In this document: in pieces, positions 1 through 12,200 of the stretch
How positions within the stretch are numbered: the stretch's first letter is position 1
Layout of the letters: every line of letters begins with the position of its first letter
Source: Serripes groenlandicus
Taxonomy: Eukaryota; Mollusca; Bivalvia; Cardiida; Cardiidae
Direction of reading: 5' to 3'
Assembly (NCBI GenBank): GCA_031761405.1
Contig: JASEVX010000005.1
Span: 4,583,391-4,647,390 of the forward strand
DNA: 64,000 bases
Translations under genes and position numbers: made by a program
Notes under the pieces: model-generated
What the model saw: only the letters and a program-made list of their open reading frames with translations
What the model was told of the DNA's origin: nothing
Database searches by the model: none

Positions 1-120
1 GTCTGTCCATCTCTCTATCACGCTTTGGCTTACTGACATATTTGCAGGCAACACATAATTTTCTTCGATCAATCTTGTTATAAAAGTTGGCTGAAATGTG
101 ACATCTGTTTCAATTTTCAG

Positions 121-224
121 GTGTCCATATTCCTGAAAGACAAAGTTCAAACACAGAATGGCCGTTTTGTCCTACAAACAGGTGGCACTTTACCCTGGGG
201 AACACAACTACCAGGAACTATCAA
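121..224 (+). CDS. OSCP1: OSCP1 exon (first in window)
   Basis: The acceptor is tttcag just before base 121, and the donor GTAAGT is at 225. It encodes VSIFLKDKVQTQNGRFVL through the PWGT segment to the split codon AA|G (phase 2). The previous exons are outside the window. Confidence 0.92.
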
Positions 225-3200
225 GTAAGTATAGGTTATAAGCCTCTGTCATTCATAGCCAACAATCCAACTGAAGATATCCAACAAACAAATTAATGAG
301 GCACCCATCGATAAATGCTTTCAACTAAATTCTCAGAAAGTCTATATAAAGTTTAGTTGGCCACTTGATGCTGTCAAATTCTGACTCGTTTCCAATGGTT
401 GTAAACTGATCGTCAATTTGTTCACCATCAAAGACTACATTGACACAGATAGCAAATCACTCGTGACTAAAATTTGTTCACTCTTGAATGTACAATTAGT
501 TGAAGCAGCAGTATGGTGACCTGTTTCAAAGCATGGTTTGCTTTATATGTTTATAATTGAACATTTGAAATTGTTCTCTCAAGAAACTATTGGGCTGATT
601 TTCCAGGTATTCCACAAAGATATGTCTAGAGTGACCCTTAGATTCCTTCTCACCATGTTGATTGGTAATAAGTTATGGATTCAGTTGATGGGGTGTTTAG
701 TATCATATATCAAAAGAGAGAACTTCAAAAATCTTCTCAAATAACATTGGTTAATACATGGATGGTGGGCGAAGACAACTTTAATATGAGTTACACTATC
801 ATATGTTAAATTATATCATTCAGAGATCTAATGAATCCGTATGCGTCTAGACAATACATGAAATACTGCATGCATCTTGAGAATGTTTTTACAAGCTAAT
901 AAGACTATAGTGGATACATCACAGGTTGGAATTTGATTAACAGTTTATCCTTGTTAACCCTTCCCTCATACGACAATTCTGCAGCAAACGACTTTGTCAA
1001 AACATAGAAAATCTCCATAGTTGAATGGATAACCTATAACAAAAAGTGGAAAAGCATTGTGGCAAAAGGAGAAATTGCACGTTTTGTGCAATTTCTTCTT
1101 TGGTCTCTATGTTTTCAAAAAGCCGTCTGCCGCAGAGGCGTCAGAAAGCGTCTATATGAGGGAAAGGGTTAAAGCTTTATTTATAAAAGTTTGGTGTTGC
1201 AGATATGTCAAGATTTAATTCATTCATGAAATAGATTCAAGTTCTTTGTGTTTTATTTAAGGTGTTATGACCCAAAGGGAAATGAGACTCAAACAAGCAA
1301 CTTTACGCCAGGGGGCAGTTACAATTTACCGTCAAAGCAGGGATCCACAGACCTCAAAGGGGATCGGGTCATAAAACTTGGTACCAACATGTAAGGTCAA
1401 CTTTCTTATTGACTTAGTAGATACAGTAGTCTTGTTTTGAATGAGGAAGTGGCAGACCTAGAAACATGGCATTTGGTAGAATAATGCACTTATAGAAAAA
1501 ATATCATTTTGTAACCTTTTTAGCTCACCTGAGCAGGAAGTGCTCAGAGGCGAGCTATTCTGATCACTCTCTGTCAGCCGTCCGTCGTCCATCGTCCGCA
1601 AACAATTTCTTCAAACGACATCTCATCCTAAACCCCTTTCCCTAATTTTGATAACACTTCACAGGGATGTTCCTTGGGTAGTGCCCTTTCTAAATTATTC
1701 AAAGAAATAAATTCCATGCAGAGCTCTGATTACCATGACAACAAAAATTATTTTTCTTTTAAAAACTTTGAAAACCTCCTTGTCTGAAACTGAAAGGCCT
1801 ATGGCTTAGATATTTGGTGTGTAGCATTGTCTAGTGGTCTTTTACCAAGATTGTTCAAATTATGCCCCTGGGGTCAAAATTGGCCGCACCCCAGGGGTAA
1901 CATTTTTTACATAGAGATATATAAGGGAAAGCTTTGAAAATCTTCTCGCCTGAAACCGAAAGGCCTAGAGCTTAGATATTTGGTGTGTAGCATTGTTGAG
2001 TGGTCCTCTACCAAGATTGTTCAAATTATGCCCCTGGGGTCAAAATTGGCCGCACCTCTTGGGTCACCTGTTTTATATATGTAATAGTTTATTCATTTAA
2101 CCAGAAGGTCAAAGAACCATGATTACAGATAGATTACAAAAATGATAAACCGTTTTATATAGGATAAAACTTTGAAAATCTTCTTGTCTGAAATTAAAAG
2201 GTCTAGAGTTAAGATATTTAGTGTGTTGCATTGTCTCGTGGTCCTTTACCAATATTGATCAAATTATGCCCCTGTGGTAAAAATTGGCCCCGCTTCCTAG
2301 ATCGCCTGTTTTACAAATAGTTTTATAGGGAAAAACTTTGAAAATCACCTTGGCTGAAACCAAAAGGCCTAAGGCTTAGATATTTGATGTGTAGCATTGT
2401 CTAGGGTCCCTCTCCCACACAATTGTTAAAGTTAATGCCCCTTGGGTCAAAATTGGAAACTTTGAATAACTTCTTGTCTGAAACCAAAAGGCCTATAGCT
2501 TAGATATTTGGTATATGGCATTGTCTAGTGGTCCTCATCCAAGATTGTTCAAATTATGCCCTGGTCAAAATTGGCCATGCCCCGGTGGTCACCTGTTTTA
2601 CATAGAGAGATATGGGAAAATCTTTGAATTTATCTGAAACAGACCTATCAGTTTCCTTATGTCATATTAATTTGAGAAAAGACAGACAACATTGGTTGGG
2701 TTACTTTGCCTTTTGGCCTCTTGTTTTAGGTGAGCGATCCAGGGCCATCACATATAACCTATCTGCAGCAGATGACTTGGAAAACATCTAGGCAAATAAA
2801 TAGAAAATCTGTATAAATGAAAATATAATTAATGAATCGAGCTGAAACAATTGCATTTAAAGGAGAAATTGCTTATTCTGATCAATTTCTCCTTTTATCA
2901 TCATGATGTTTTCAAACTCCGAGTACTGCAAATGCATCAGCAGAGTCAAGTGAGAAAGGGTAACTGTCTAGATTGTAGCTTATATGTAGCTTTAAGGTGA
3001 TGCAGAGGTTTTTATAAGGGGAAGAATACTGGTCATTTCACCTCACTATCTCTTTATTTACTGAATTGAACTCCATGTTGTTGGTACTCTTGGGTATCCT
3101 CAACGCAGTGTTTGGATGTCAATTTAGCGTTTCAATCATTAAATACACCCCTTACAATGAGCTTCAAACAAATGTTAGTACTAGAATATGGCATATGGAC

Positions 3201-6200
3201 TAATGTTAGCACTAGAATGGCATAATGACTAATGTTAGCACTAGAATTGCATATAGACTAATGTTAGAAGTATAATTGCTTATAAACTAATTCTAGCACT
3301 AGAACAGCTTACAGACTTATGTTAGCACTAGAACGGCTTATAGACTTATGTTAGACTTATGTTAGCACTAGAATTGCATACAGACTACTGTTAGCACTAG
3401 AATTGCATATGGACTTACGTTAGCACTAGAATGGCTTATAAACTGGAAAACACTATTGTTTGTTGCAATGTATTCACAAACGGCTAGTTTGCTTTATGAA
3501 CTATATTTAAAGAGGAGCGGTACAAAACTTCAGCTTGCCATTTTAAATCTAGAAAAAGCTTATTTAATAATTATTGATAGTATTTAGCAAGAGTTATTCC
3601 CCCTTGAGGACACAGTCATATCTTTTTCTTTGTTACAGGATTTGGGAACTAAACATGTTCAGGCAAAAGTGTGTCTCATAAGTCAGAAATGGCTTGCTCT
3701 GAAGCTGCAATAAACATACACTTTAACCTTTTCCCTCATATAGACGCTTTCGGACGCCTCTGTAGCAGACGGCTTTTTGAAAACATAGTGACAAAAGAAG
3801 AAATTGCTCAAAATGAGCACTTTCTCCTTTTGCCACAATGTTTTCCACATTTAGTCATAGGTTATCCATTCAATTATAGAGATTTTCCATTATTTGACAA
3901 AATATGTTCAAAGTCGTCTGCTGCAGAATTGTCGTATGAGGGAAAGGGTTAACACACTGACAGGTTTAAACCAGACAACTTTTGAATACATTATAGTGTC
4001 AGAGCAATTTCACCTTTCACCACAAGGTTAACAACTCAAGTCAATAATTTCACTTTCATGTATTGAGATTTTCCATATTTTTGCCTAGATACTTTTCATC
4101 TGCTGCAGATTTGTTGTATGTGGGAAAGGGTTAACAGAGGATTATGTCTTTTTAACTGACATTTTGAAAACAGTGTAGAAAAAACAGAAATAGCTTATAC
4201 TCTTTCCAGAAACGGTCACTTTCTCAGAGCTCTAGAAAAGTGGTGTTTTATATGTTCTAAAATCTTTATTTGACCTCCAAATCCTATGTTGCGGGTACTC
4301 AAAAGAATCATGTCAATGAGACGATTCTTTTGAGTACCCACAACATAGGTGTTATTGAGTGGTAACAAAGATATCATGGAAGAAAGACCTATTTACTCCT
4401 CCTTATCTAGTCATCTGCTTTCTGATGCCTCTGCAGCAGATGACTTTTGCAACAATGATTTCAACCAGTTAATAATTATACTTTCATTTTAACCCTTTCC
4501 AACATGTAGACGCCTTCTGATGCCTCTGCAGCAGACGACTTTTGAAAACATTGTGACAAAAGGAGGAATTGCTCAAAACAAGCAATTTCTCCTTTTACCT
4601 CAAAGTTTTCAACTCTTTTCAGTAATGTTCATTTTCAGAGATTTTCTCTAATTTGTTCAAGTTGTTTTCAAAGTCGTCTGCTGCAGATATGTCATATTTG
4701 GGAAAGGGTTAAGAGATTTTTCACATTTTTGCTTAGAAATTTAATGTTTTCAGTTGTGGATTTTTCATATGTGGATATAGCTTATCAGAGCAATGTTTTA
4801 CTTTAACTTTAGTTTGTGCTACTCTGTCTCAGATTTTTACTCATTTTGTTCTTGAATTTCCAGTTTTTCAATTGGAAGGACATTGAAAGTGACATGTTTT
4901 AAAAAGAAATGGTTTAACCCTCTCCTATATAATTATGTCAGCAGATGACTTTGAAGATGTCTAGATAGAAATATGTAAAATCTTATGAGAAAAAAATTAT
5001 TAAGTTGAAACAGGGACACTATATACAGGGATATGAAGCGAATCGATAAGCTCCGTTATCTTCGCCTCGCTGTAAGAAAAGCGATCATTAGCCGCTCTGG
5101 TCATTATCCACTTCGTACATTCATTTCCGCGATGGCTATCGATGTAGATAGACGGATGTTTTATTAAAATTAATAAGTTTAAAAAGGAATAACCGAGAAT
5201 GTAAGTACATAACATAATTTCTATCTTTTTTTCTTACATTTACGTTAATTTTGAGCTTGTATTTAAACAAAAAATGATAGTTATTGCAACGAGTTTTTGA
5301 AGTCGATATTTTCCACAAAATTGTGGTCAAAAAATTCAAAACGAAGAATATAGGCTATGTGGGGGACCGCTATGTGTTCTATATTGCCGTTATAAACACA
5401 TTTCAATGTTATATTATAAAAGATCATTGGCCAAACTGTGTCCCTATTATTTTAATATAGCTGATGTTTGCCGGAAATTTTCTAGAATTGTTTGTGAAAA
5501 CTTGTGAAAAAATGCGATGAATTTTAAAAAAGATGACGACCATTTTGTCAAAATAACGAATCGGGGCTATGCAAAACACCATTTACTGTTCAATGTGGCC
5601 TTTGTAAATACATTGAAAGGTCAGATTGTAAAAGTTAAATGATCAATCTTGGTTTAAATTATTTTTACAAATCTGTTGTATGCAATGAAGAATCTAATAT
5701 TGTCAGAGAAAAAATGATAAAAAATGCGATGAAATTTAACAAAATTGTGGTCAATAAAGTCAAAACGAAGAATATAGGCTATGCGGGGGACCGCCATGTG
5801 TTCTATATTGCCGTTATAAACACATTTCAATGTTATATTATAAAAGATCATTGGCCAAACTGTGTCCCTATTATTTTAATATAGCTGATGTTTGCCGGAA
5901 ATTTTCTAGAATTGTTTGTGAAAACTTGTGAAAAAATGCGATGAATTTTAAAAAAGATGACGACCATTTTGTCAAAATAACGAATCGGGGCTATGCAAAA
6001 CACCATTTACTGTTCAATGTGGCCTTTGTAAATACATTGAAAGGTCAGATTGTAAAAGTTAAATGATCAATCTTGGTTTAAATTATTTTTACAAATCTGT
6101 TGTATGCAATGAAGAATCTAATATTGTCAGAGAAAAAATGATAAAAAATGCGATGAAATTTAACAAAATTGTGGTCAATAAAGTCAAAACGAAGAATATA

Positions 6201-9200
6201 GGCTATGCGGGGGACCGCCATGTGTTCTATATTGCCGTTATAAACACATTTCAATGTTATATTATAAAAGATCATTGGCCAAACTGTGTCCCTATTATTT
6301 TAATATAGCTGATGTTTGCCGGAAATTTTCTAGAATTGTTTGTGAAAACTTGTGAAAAAATGCGATGAATTTTAAAAAAGATGACGGCCATTTTGTCAAA
6401 ATAACAAATAGGGGCTATGCAAAACATCAATACTGTTAAATATTGCTGTTATAAACACATTCAAAGGTCAGATTGTAAATGTTAAATGATCAATCTTGGT
6501 TTAAATTATTTTACAAACCTGTATGTATTCAATGGAGAATCTAATATTGTCTGAGAAAAAATGCGATGAAATTTTAAAAAAATGGCGGACATTTAGAAAA
6601 ATAACGAATCGGGTTTATACAAAACATTATTTGCGGTTCTATATTGCCAATATATATATACATTTAAAGGTCAGATTGATAATGTTGAATGATCAATGTT
6701 GGTTTAAATTATTTTCACAAACCTGTTGTATGCCGAGATTCACCTAGAATTGTTTGAGAAAAACTGAGAAAAACGCGGATAAATTTTAACAAAGGGCGAC
6801 CAATTAATGAAAATTATGGGTACCTAGATTTGTGTGTAACTTTCCAACAATTAATTCATGATATAAGGTTTTTAATCAATGAAATATATCCCTGTTTTAA
6901 CAACGAAGGCAAAGTGTATAATCATTATTCAATGTTAATTTATTTCAGAATGGGCAAACTTCATGGCAGCAGAAGGGGACGAATTGGCGAGGAGAAAACG
7001 AAAAACAAATGCACTCCTTTAGCAAAGAAAGCTAGGAAATCAATAATTATATGATATACAGTATAATATTAAAACATTGGTACATGTACATGAATGAATG
7101 TATATACGTAACATGTATTAAAATATTGGTATATGAATGAAAGTGAAAGTTAACCCTTTCTCACATAAAACAAATCTGCAGTAGACGACCTAGAACATCA
7201 TAGACAAAATATCAAAGAACAAGTGTTGAATAAAGTTAAAAACATTGTGACAAAAGGAGCCATTATGAACAATTTCTCCTTTTGTTGTACTGTTTTCAAA
7301 AGTCGTGTGCTGCATCCGAAAATGATTGTCAAGATTCTTGAGCATTTTTTTTCCTTTAAAAAAATGGTTTGCCCTTTTTTATTAAATCATAATTACATTT
7401 ACAATCTTAGATATATTTGCAAAATGAATGGCCAAGTATGAATTCGAATTTGTCTGCTGCAGATGTTTGAATGTCGAGAAGGGTTATTAATAAGAGTTTA
7501 ATTACCAATTAGCCCATTTCCCTGTATGAACAATGAAAGGGTTATAAAACCAATTAATTAGTATGTAAACAACACATATGGAACACGACAGGAACACGAC
7601 AGGAAATGATTGCATAATGTTACATAACATAAGTCACCCTGCCATCTGGTCAGTGTGATATTATAGACCTCTTTAGAATTGCATATATTTTATTGTTTTG
7701 GGCCACCTCAATCAAGAGATAATCTCATGTTTTCAATAACAATCTGTTTTTCCATCAAACGATTTTTTAATAAAAAAATAATGTATTGTAATAACCAGTT
7801 ATTGTTTTTATTTTGAAAAGATTAAAATACCACTTGACTAAGACTTCTTGATAAAGAATAAATTATTTTACACAAATTTGAATCTTTTGTCTATATTTTG
7901 TGTCCCTGGTTACTGTAAAGAGCGCTAGCAAATCAACGAAAACAGCCGTATTTGCACGCAAGTTACCGTTATCATACGCAAGTGAAGGTCTAATTATCAC
8001 CAGCTTGCATTGAAATCATTTAAAAAACAAAAGGACGGAGAATATCAAAGCAGACCTCTAAATTTATCTTTTAATATGATAATTATAAGGTCATATTTGG
8101 ACAGCTTTTTTAACCCATTAGTAAATATCTCTCTTTCGACGTTCTCAAATATCAGGGAGGTACACGCAGTGTCATGAACCCCTAAAACAGCAATTTTTTT
8201 TTACTTCGCTTGGAACTTTTTAAAGAATTCGAAGAATCGTGGCAGGTATATATGAAATAAATATGCTGGGAGTCTATATTTTGTGTCCCTGGTTACTGTA
8301 AAGAGCGCTAGAAAATCAACGAAAACAGCCGTATTTACACGCAAGTAACCGTTATCATACACAAGTGAAGGTCGTTATCTATCGGAATGGGTAAATCAAA
8401 ATGGCCGATACCTGTACGAGGTGAGGCCAACATATTACTGATAAGGCTGATGAAACCGCACGCGTTTCATATCCCTGTAATATAGTGTCCCTGGTTGAAA
8501 ACAATGTGGCAAAAGAAGAAATTTCTCATTTCTAGCTATTTCTCCTTTGGCCACAAAGTTTTCAAAAGTCATCTGCTGCAGATGCATCAAAATGCTTCTG
8601 CAATACTGTGAAAGGATTAAAATTTAATGTTAAATTTATTAGATATATTAGATACAGGTTTTAAAGTGTAATTATTCTGTTTTAAATGTTTACAGCAGTG
8701 CATACAGAGACACGTAGGTGTTTGTATGGTAACCCTTTCCCACATACTACAGTTTTGCAGCAGACAACATTGCATTAACCTGGGAAATCCCTATAGATGA
8801 GAGAATAATTAATTTAATAGAGTTGAAACATTGTAGCAATAGTAGAAGTTGCTTGTTTTGAGCAATTTCTTCACTTGTCACACTGTTATCAATAGCACTC
8901 TGCTGCAGAGACATCAAAAAGTGTCTGTATGTGGGAAAGGGTAAAGACTTTATTTACAATGATCAGAGTAGACATGATAGAACGGCACCAGCGCTCTGAT
9001 TAACATCTTTTGAGATTCATTGGGACGAACCACCTCGGTGGTGTAGTGGTAGAGAGTCCGCCTCTGGTGCGGAAGGTCGCGGGTTCAATCTTGGGTCGGG
9101 TCATACCAAAGTCTTTAAAAATGGTTGTAGTGGCTGCCCTCCTTGGCCTTCAGGGTTGCGAGGTTAGCATTACAACTGACTGGCTGATGTTGGGATAAAT

Positions 9201-12200
9201 GGAGCAGTAGTACTGGTAACTTACCCAGGAAATGCTGTGGTATAACTGAAAACAATGTTGAAAGCGGTGTTCTAACACCAAACAATCAGTGGGAGAATGT
9301 TGTGTGGTGTACTGATGTTAGAGAGGGAGGAAACACATTGTTAGGTTAACTGGCCACCATGATGTTACTCCAATATTGTTAAAATCAGCGTTAAATAACA
9401 ATTAATTTAAAAGATCTATACAGGCTGTTCTACTGTTGTTGGCAGGTCTTAAAGCTAAGTTTGTAATGATGACTACTGGCAGTCTTCAGTTTAACCCTCC
9501 CTTTCCTATACATATAGTCACATTTTGATGCATTTGCAGCAGACAACTTCTGAAATCATTGTGAGAATAGAAGAAGTTGTTCATAATGAGCAATTTCTCC
9601 TTTTGCACTATGTTTTTAACCGTGATCATAATTATAGTTTCATTTATATATTTTCATATTTTTGCCTAGAGATATTTTCAAAGTGGTCTGCTGCATATTT
9701 TCTGTATGTGGGAAAGGGTTAATTTTCCAGTCCAGAAAATAATCTTACATGAAATTATGAAAATGAGTTTTAAAAATGTAAAAATGAGGGGTGCTCTGGG
9801 AATATCGACCAGAGGGATTTTTTGACTAGACTACAGATAGAGGTCAGCCTACCCATCTATGTAATGTCATTTAATGGAACTGTAATAGTCAGACGTTTTT
9901 TTAATACTTTTTGTGACTATTTGGTAAAAAGTGCAGGTCAGAACTTATTGCGCGAAGGCTGGTTGTAAAGACTAGGGTCGCGCTGTGATATAACTGAAAT
10001 AATGTTGAAAACGGCGTTAAACTCTTATAAAACAAAATGTAAAGTCTAGGAGTTTTGCTTTCACATGAATGTTCGGATGTGACAACTGGTGTGGGGAAAA
10101 CAGATTAACCCTTTCCCACATACAACATCTCTTCAGCAGACGACTTTGAAAGCATATTGGCAAAAGCATAAAAAATCTTCAAAAAGGATAGTTTATTTAT
10201 ATACAGTTGAAAACATTATAGCAAAAGGGGAAATTGGTATTACAAGCAATTTCACCTTTCGACACAATGTTTTCAAAAGTCGTCTGCTGCAGAGGCGTCA
10301 GAAAGCATCTACATGTGGGAAGACAGATTAAATGTCCGACTTCCCTGATATGATGCTGCTTCCTATGTATATTTTCACTCCTGATATTTTGTAATTTGAC
10401 AAGAGTAAAGTATGTCAATGATGGTAAAGGTTTTATGAACAAGCAATGTCTTGGCTTTTGATGATTATGATTCATGTATCTATTGTGGGTCTCCTAAACA
10501 AAATTAGTTCTGATGATTCTCAAAAATATATGGGTTATACCAAAGACTTTAAAAATTGTATTAATGGCTGCCCTTCTCAGGATTGCAGGGTTAGCATTAC
10601 GACTGACTGGCTGGTGTCAGGATAAATGGACCAGTAGTACTGGTAACTTACCCAGGAAACTCCATGATATAACTGAATAATTGTTGAAAGCCGCGTAAAA
10701 CATTTAACAATCAAAAATATAACACACCCAAAAGATTAATTCATCTATTTAAACATATTGCCATATGCTGACCACCTTTGACTATCTGCAACATTTGACT
10801 TTTTAAAACATGGTGGGTAAATTGCCCATACTGTGCAATTTCTACCTTTCCTCAAAATGCCTTCTAAAAATATACTTTCATTTATAGAGATTTTGCATTT
10901 TTTTTTCATCCAAAAAGGGGGGATTATAAACTTTAAGGCTGGGATACATGATCCACTACATTCTTATCACTGACTTTTTGTTTCACCCTGCGTAGCATGG
11001 TAGGCACTTAGGGATTACTTTTTGCTTTTGTCCGTCCGTTTGTCTGTCCGTCACACTTTCAATGAGCAGGTGCAGGTGACACACATGCTCCACGGAGCAC
11101 TCCATTTTAGTTATTGATTTGAAATTGTCAATTTATGACAACATTCTTGGAAAAAGCAATTACTCAGAGACAGACATAAACCTAGGAATTCTCTTGTTAG
11201 TCGCCGGGCAGGAGCCCGCGACTTCTATTTTTAATAGGTTTTCTGAAATCACATGGGAGGGGGGATTATTATTAGAAAGAAACACATTTAGATGTCTTGA
11301 ACATATTACAATTGTGTTTGTTTAAAAACACTAAGTAATGACACATCTGAAATGAAATAAATATTCTGATGTTTTAGGTATTTTCAGTTTCTTTATTTTG
11401 ACTCGCATTTATGTTTTTTTGTTTTATTTACGAAGACAAAACAGTCCCTATTAGCTAGACTGCTATACTTTATTTTACACTATATACTACATGTAATCAA
11501 AAGTCGATAACTACAAACCTTTACGTCGCAGTCTAATTTGTTTACTTACGCGCACCTGCGTGACTCGCGAATACCAACTGCGTAGATCAATCTCCTTTGC
11601 AGAGAGCCGCTCTTTACACTCACTTACAAATAGTAAATTATAGGTGATTTAAAATGTTTATTTGGTTCGAAACAAATGAAGAAAAGAACAAACCGAGATA
11701 AAACTGGTTTTAATGGAAAAATGACTTTGAACGAACACTGCCTATAAAGAGAGTTTCAAGAACGACACCTCTGCGAATAAGAAAGAATCGGGTCTTTCGT
11801 ACAAAATTATTTCGTCCTTGACAATTTTAAATGTGTCATTTAATTCCCTAAAGGCATATTGCTTCCGATCTGCATATTGTTATGCATCATTGACACAAGG
11901 GCGCTCATCATAATATAATTTTAAAACAAGAGTAGTTTGTTGTTTTCATTATAAAAAAGGAAGGAAAGAATTAAAATAAATTAACATGTTGTAGGGCTAA
12001 GTTTATGTTCGAAATTAAGTTTAAATTATACAACAATTTCAATGAGATTTAACTGTTTAGTTGATATTATATTTCGAAGGTGGTCTAATTTATAAATATT
12101 GGACTACATTTCAACATTTGTTAAAGTATGATATAATTAGGATGCTAAGCTAATATCATTTTGAGAAAAAGAGAAAACTCATGTCTTCAGCGATTTAACC

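Larger units (their letters stand above)
5011..8493. mobile_element. 3.48-kb non-autonomous DNA transposon with CAGGGACACTATAT inverted ends
   Basis: The left end is CAGGGACACTATATACAGGG followed by ATATGAA. The right end, reverse-complemented, is CAGGGACACTATATTACAGG followed by GATATGAA. This is an inverted repeat of about 28 bp with one indel. A 7-bp duplication GTTGAAA flanks it (5004-5010 and 8494-8500). Inside are a dimeric 424-bp array (about 5310-6810), an old TTAA MITE (7152-7496) and a 102-bp direct repeat (7889-7990 and 8272-8373). No transposase domain was seen. CAGGG...CCCTG ends recall hAT, but hAT duplications are 8 bp; P- or Dada-type elements are alternatives. Confidence 0.85.
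4914..8620 (-). mobile_element. TTAA MITE, subfamily B, split by the 3.48-kb transposon
   Basis: The left part is 4914-5010 (TTAACCCTCTCC, GTCAGCAGATGACTTTGAAG). The right part is 8494-8620 (ACAATGTGGCAAAAGAAGAA, CATCTGCTGCAG, AAAGGATTAA). The two halves join at GTTGAAA, which is present on both sides of the inserted element. Confidence 0.82.

Noticed and set aside
3173..3444. Regularly spaced repeats resembling a CRISPR array
   Set aside because: The host genome is animal, the unit is continuous without unique spacers, and units drift; it is a minisatellite.
5639..6308. Two identical 81-codon ORFs
   Set aside because: Their identity follows from the 424-bp tandem repeat. Both strands are open over the same stretch, and no start context or family resemblance supports coding.
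9034..9105. tRNA gene-like sequence (also at 18350, 26140, 51121 and 52975)
   Set aside because: Box A and B-like words are present but the acceptor arms do not pair and SINE bodies follow; they are SINE heads.
11520..11640. CpG-containing patch as a possible promoter
   Set aside because: No exon, start codon context or known motif follows on either strand, and it lies inside the OSCP1 intron.
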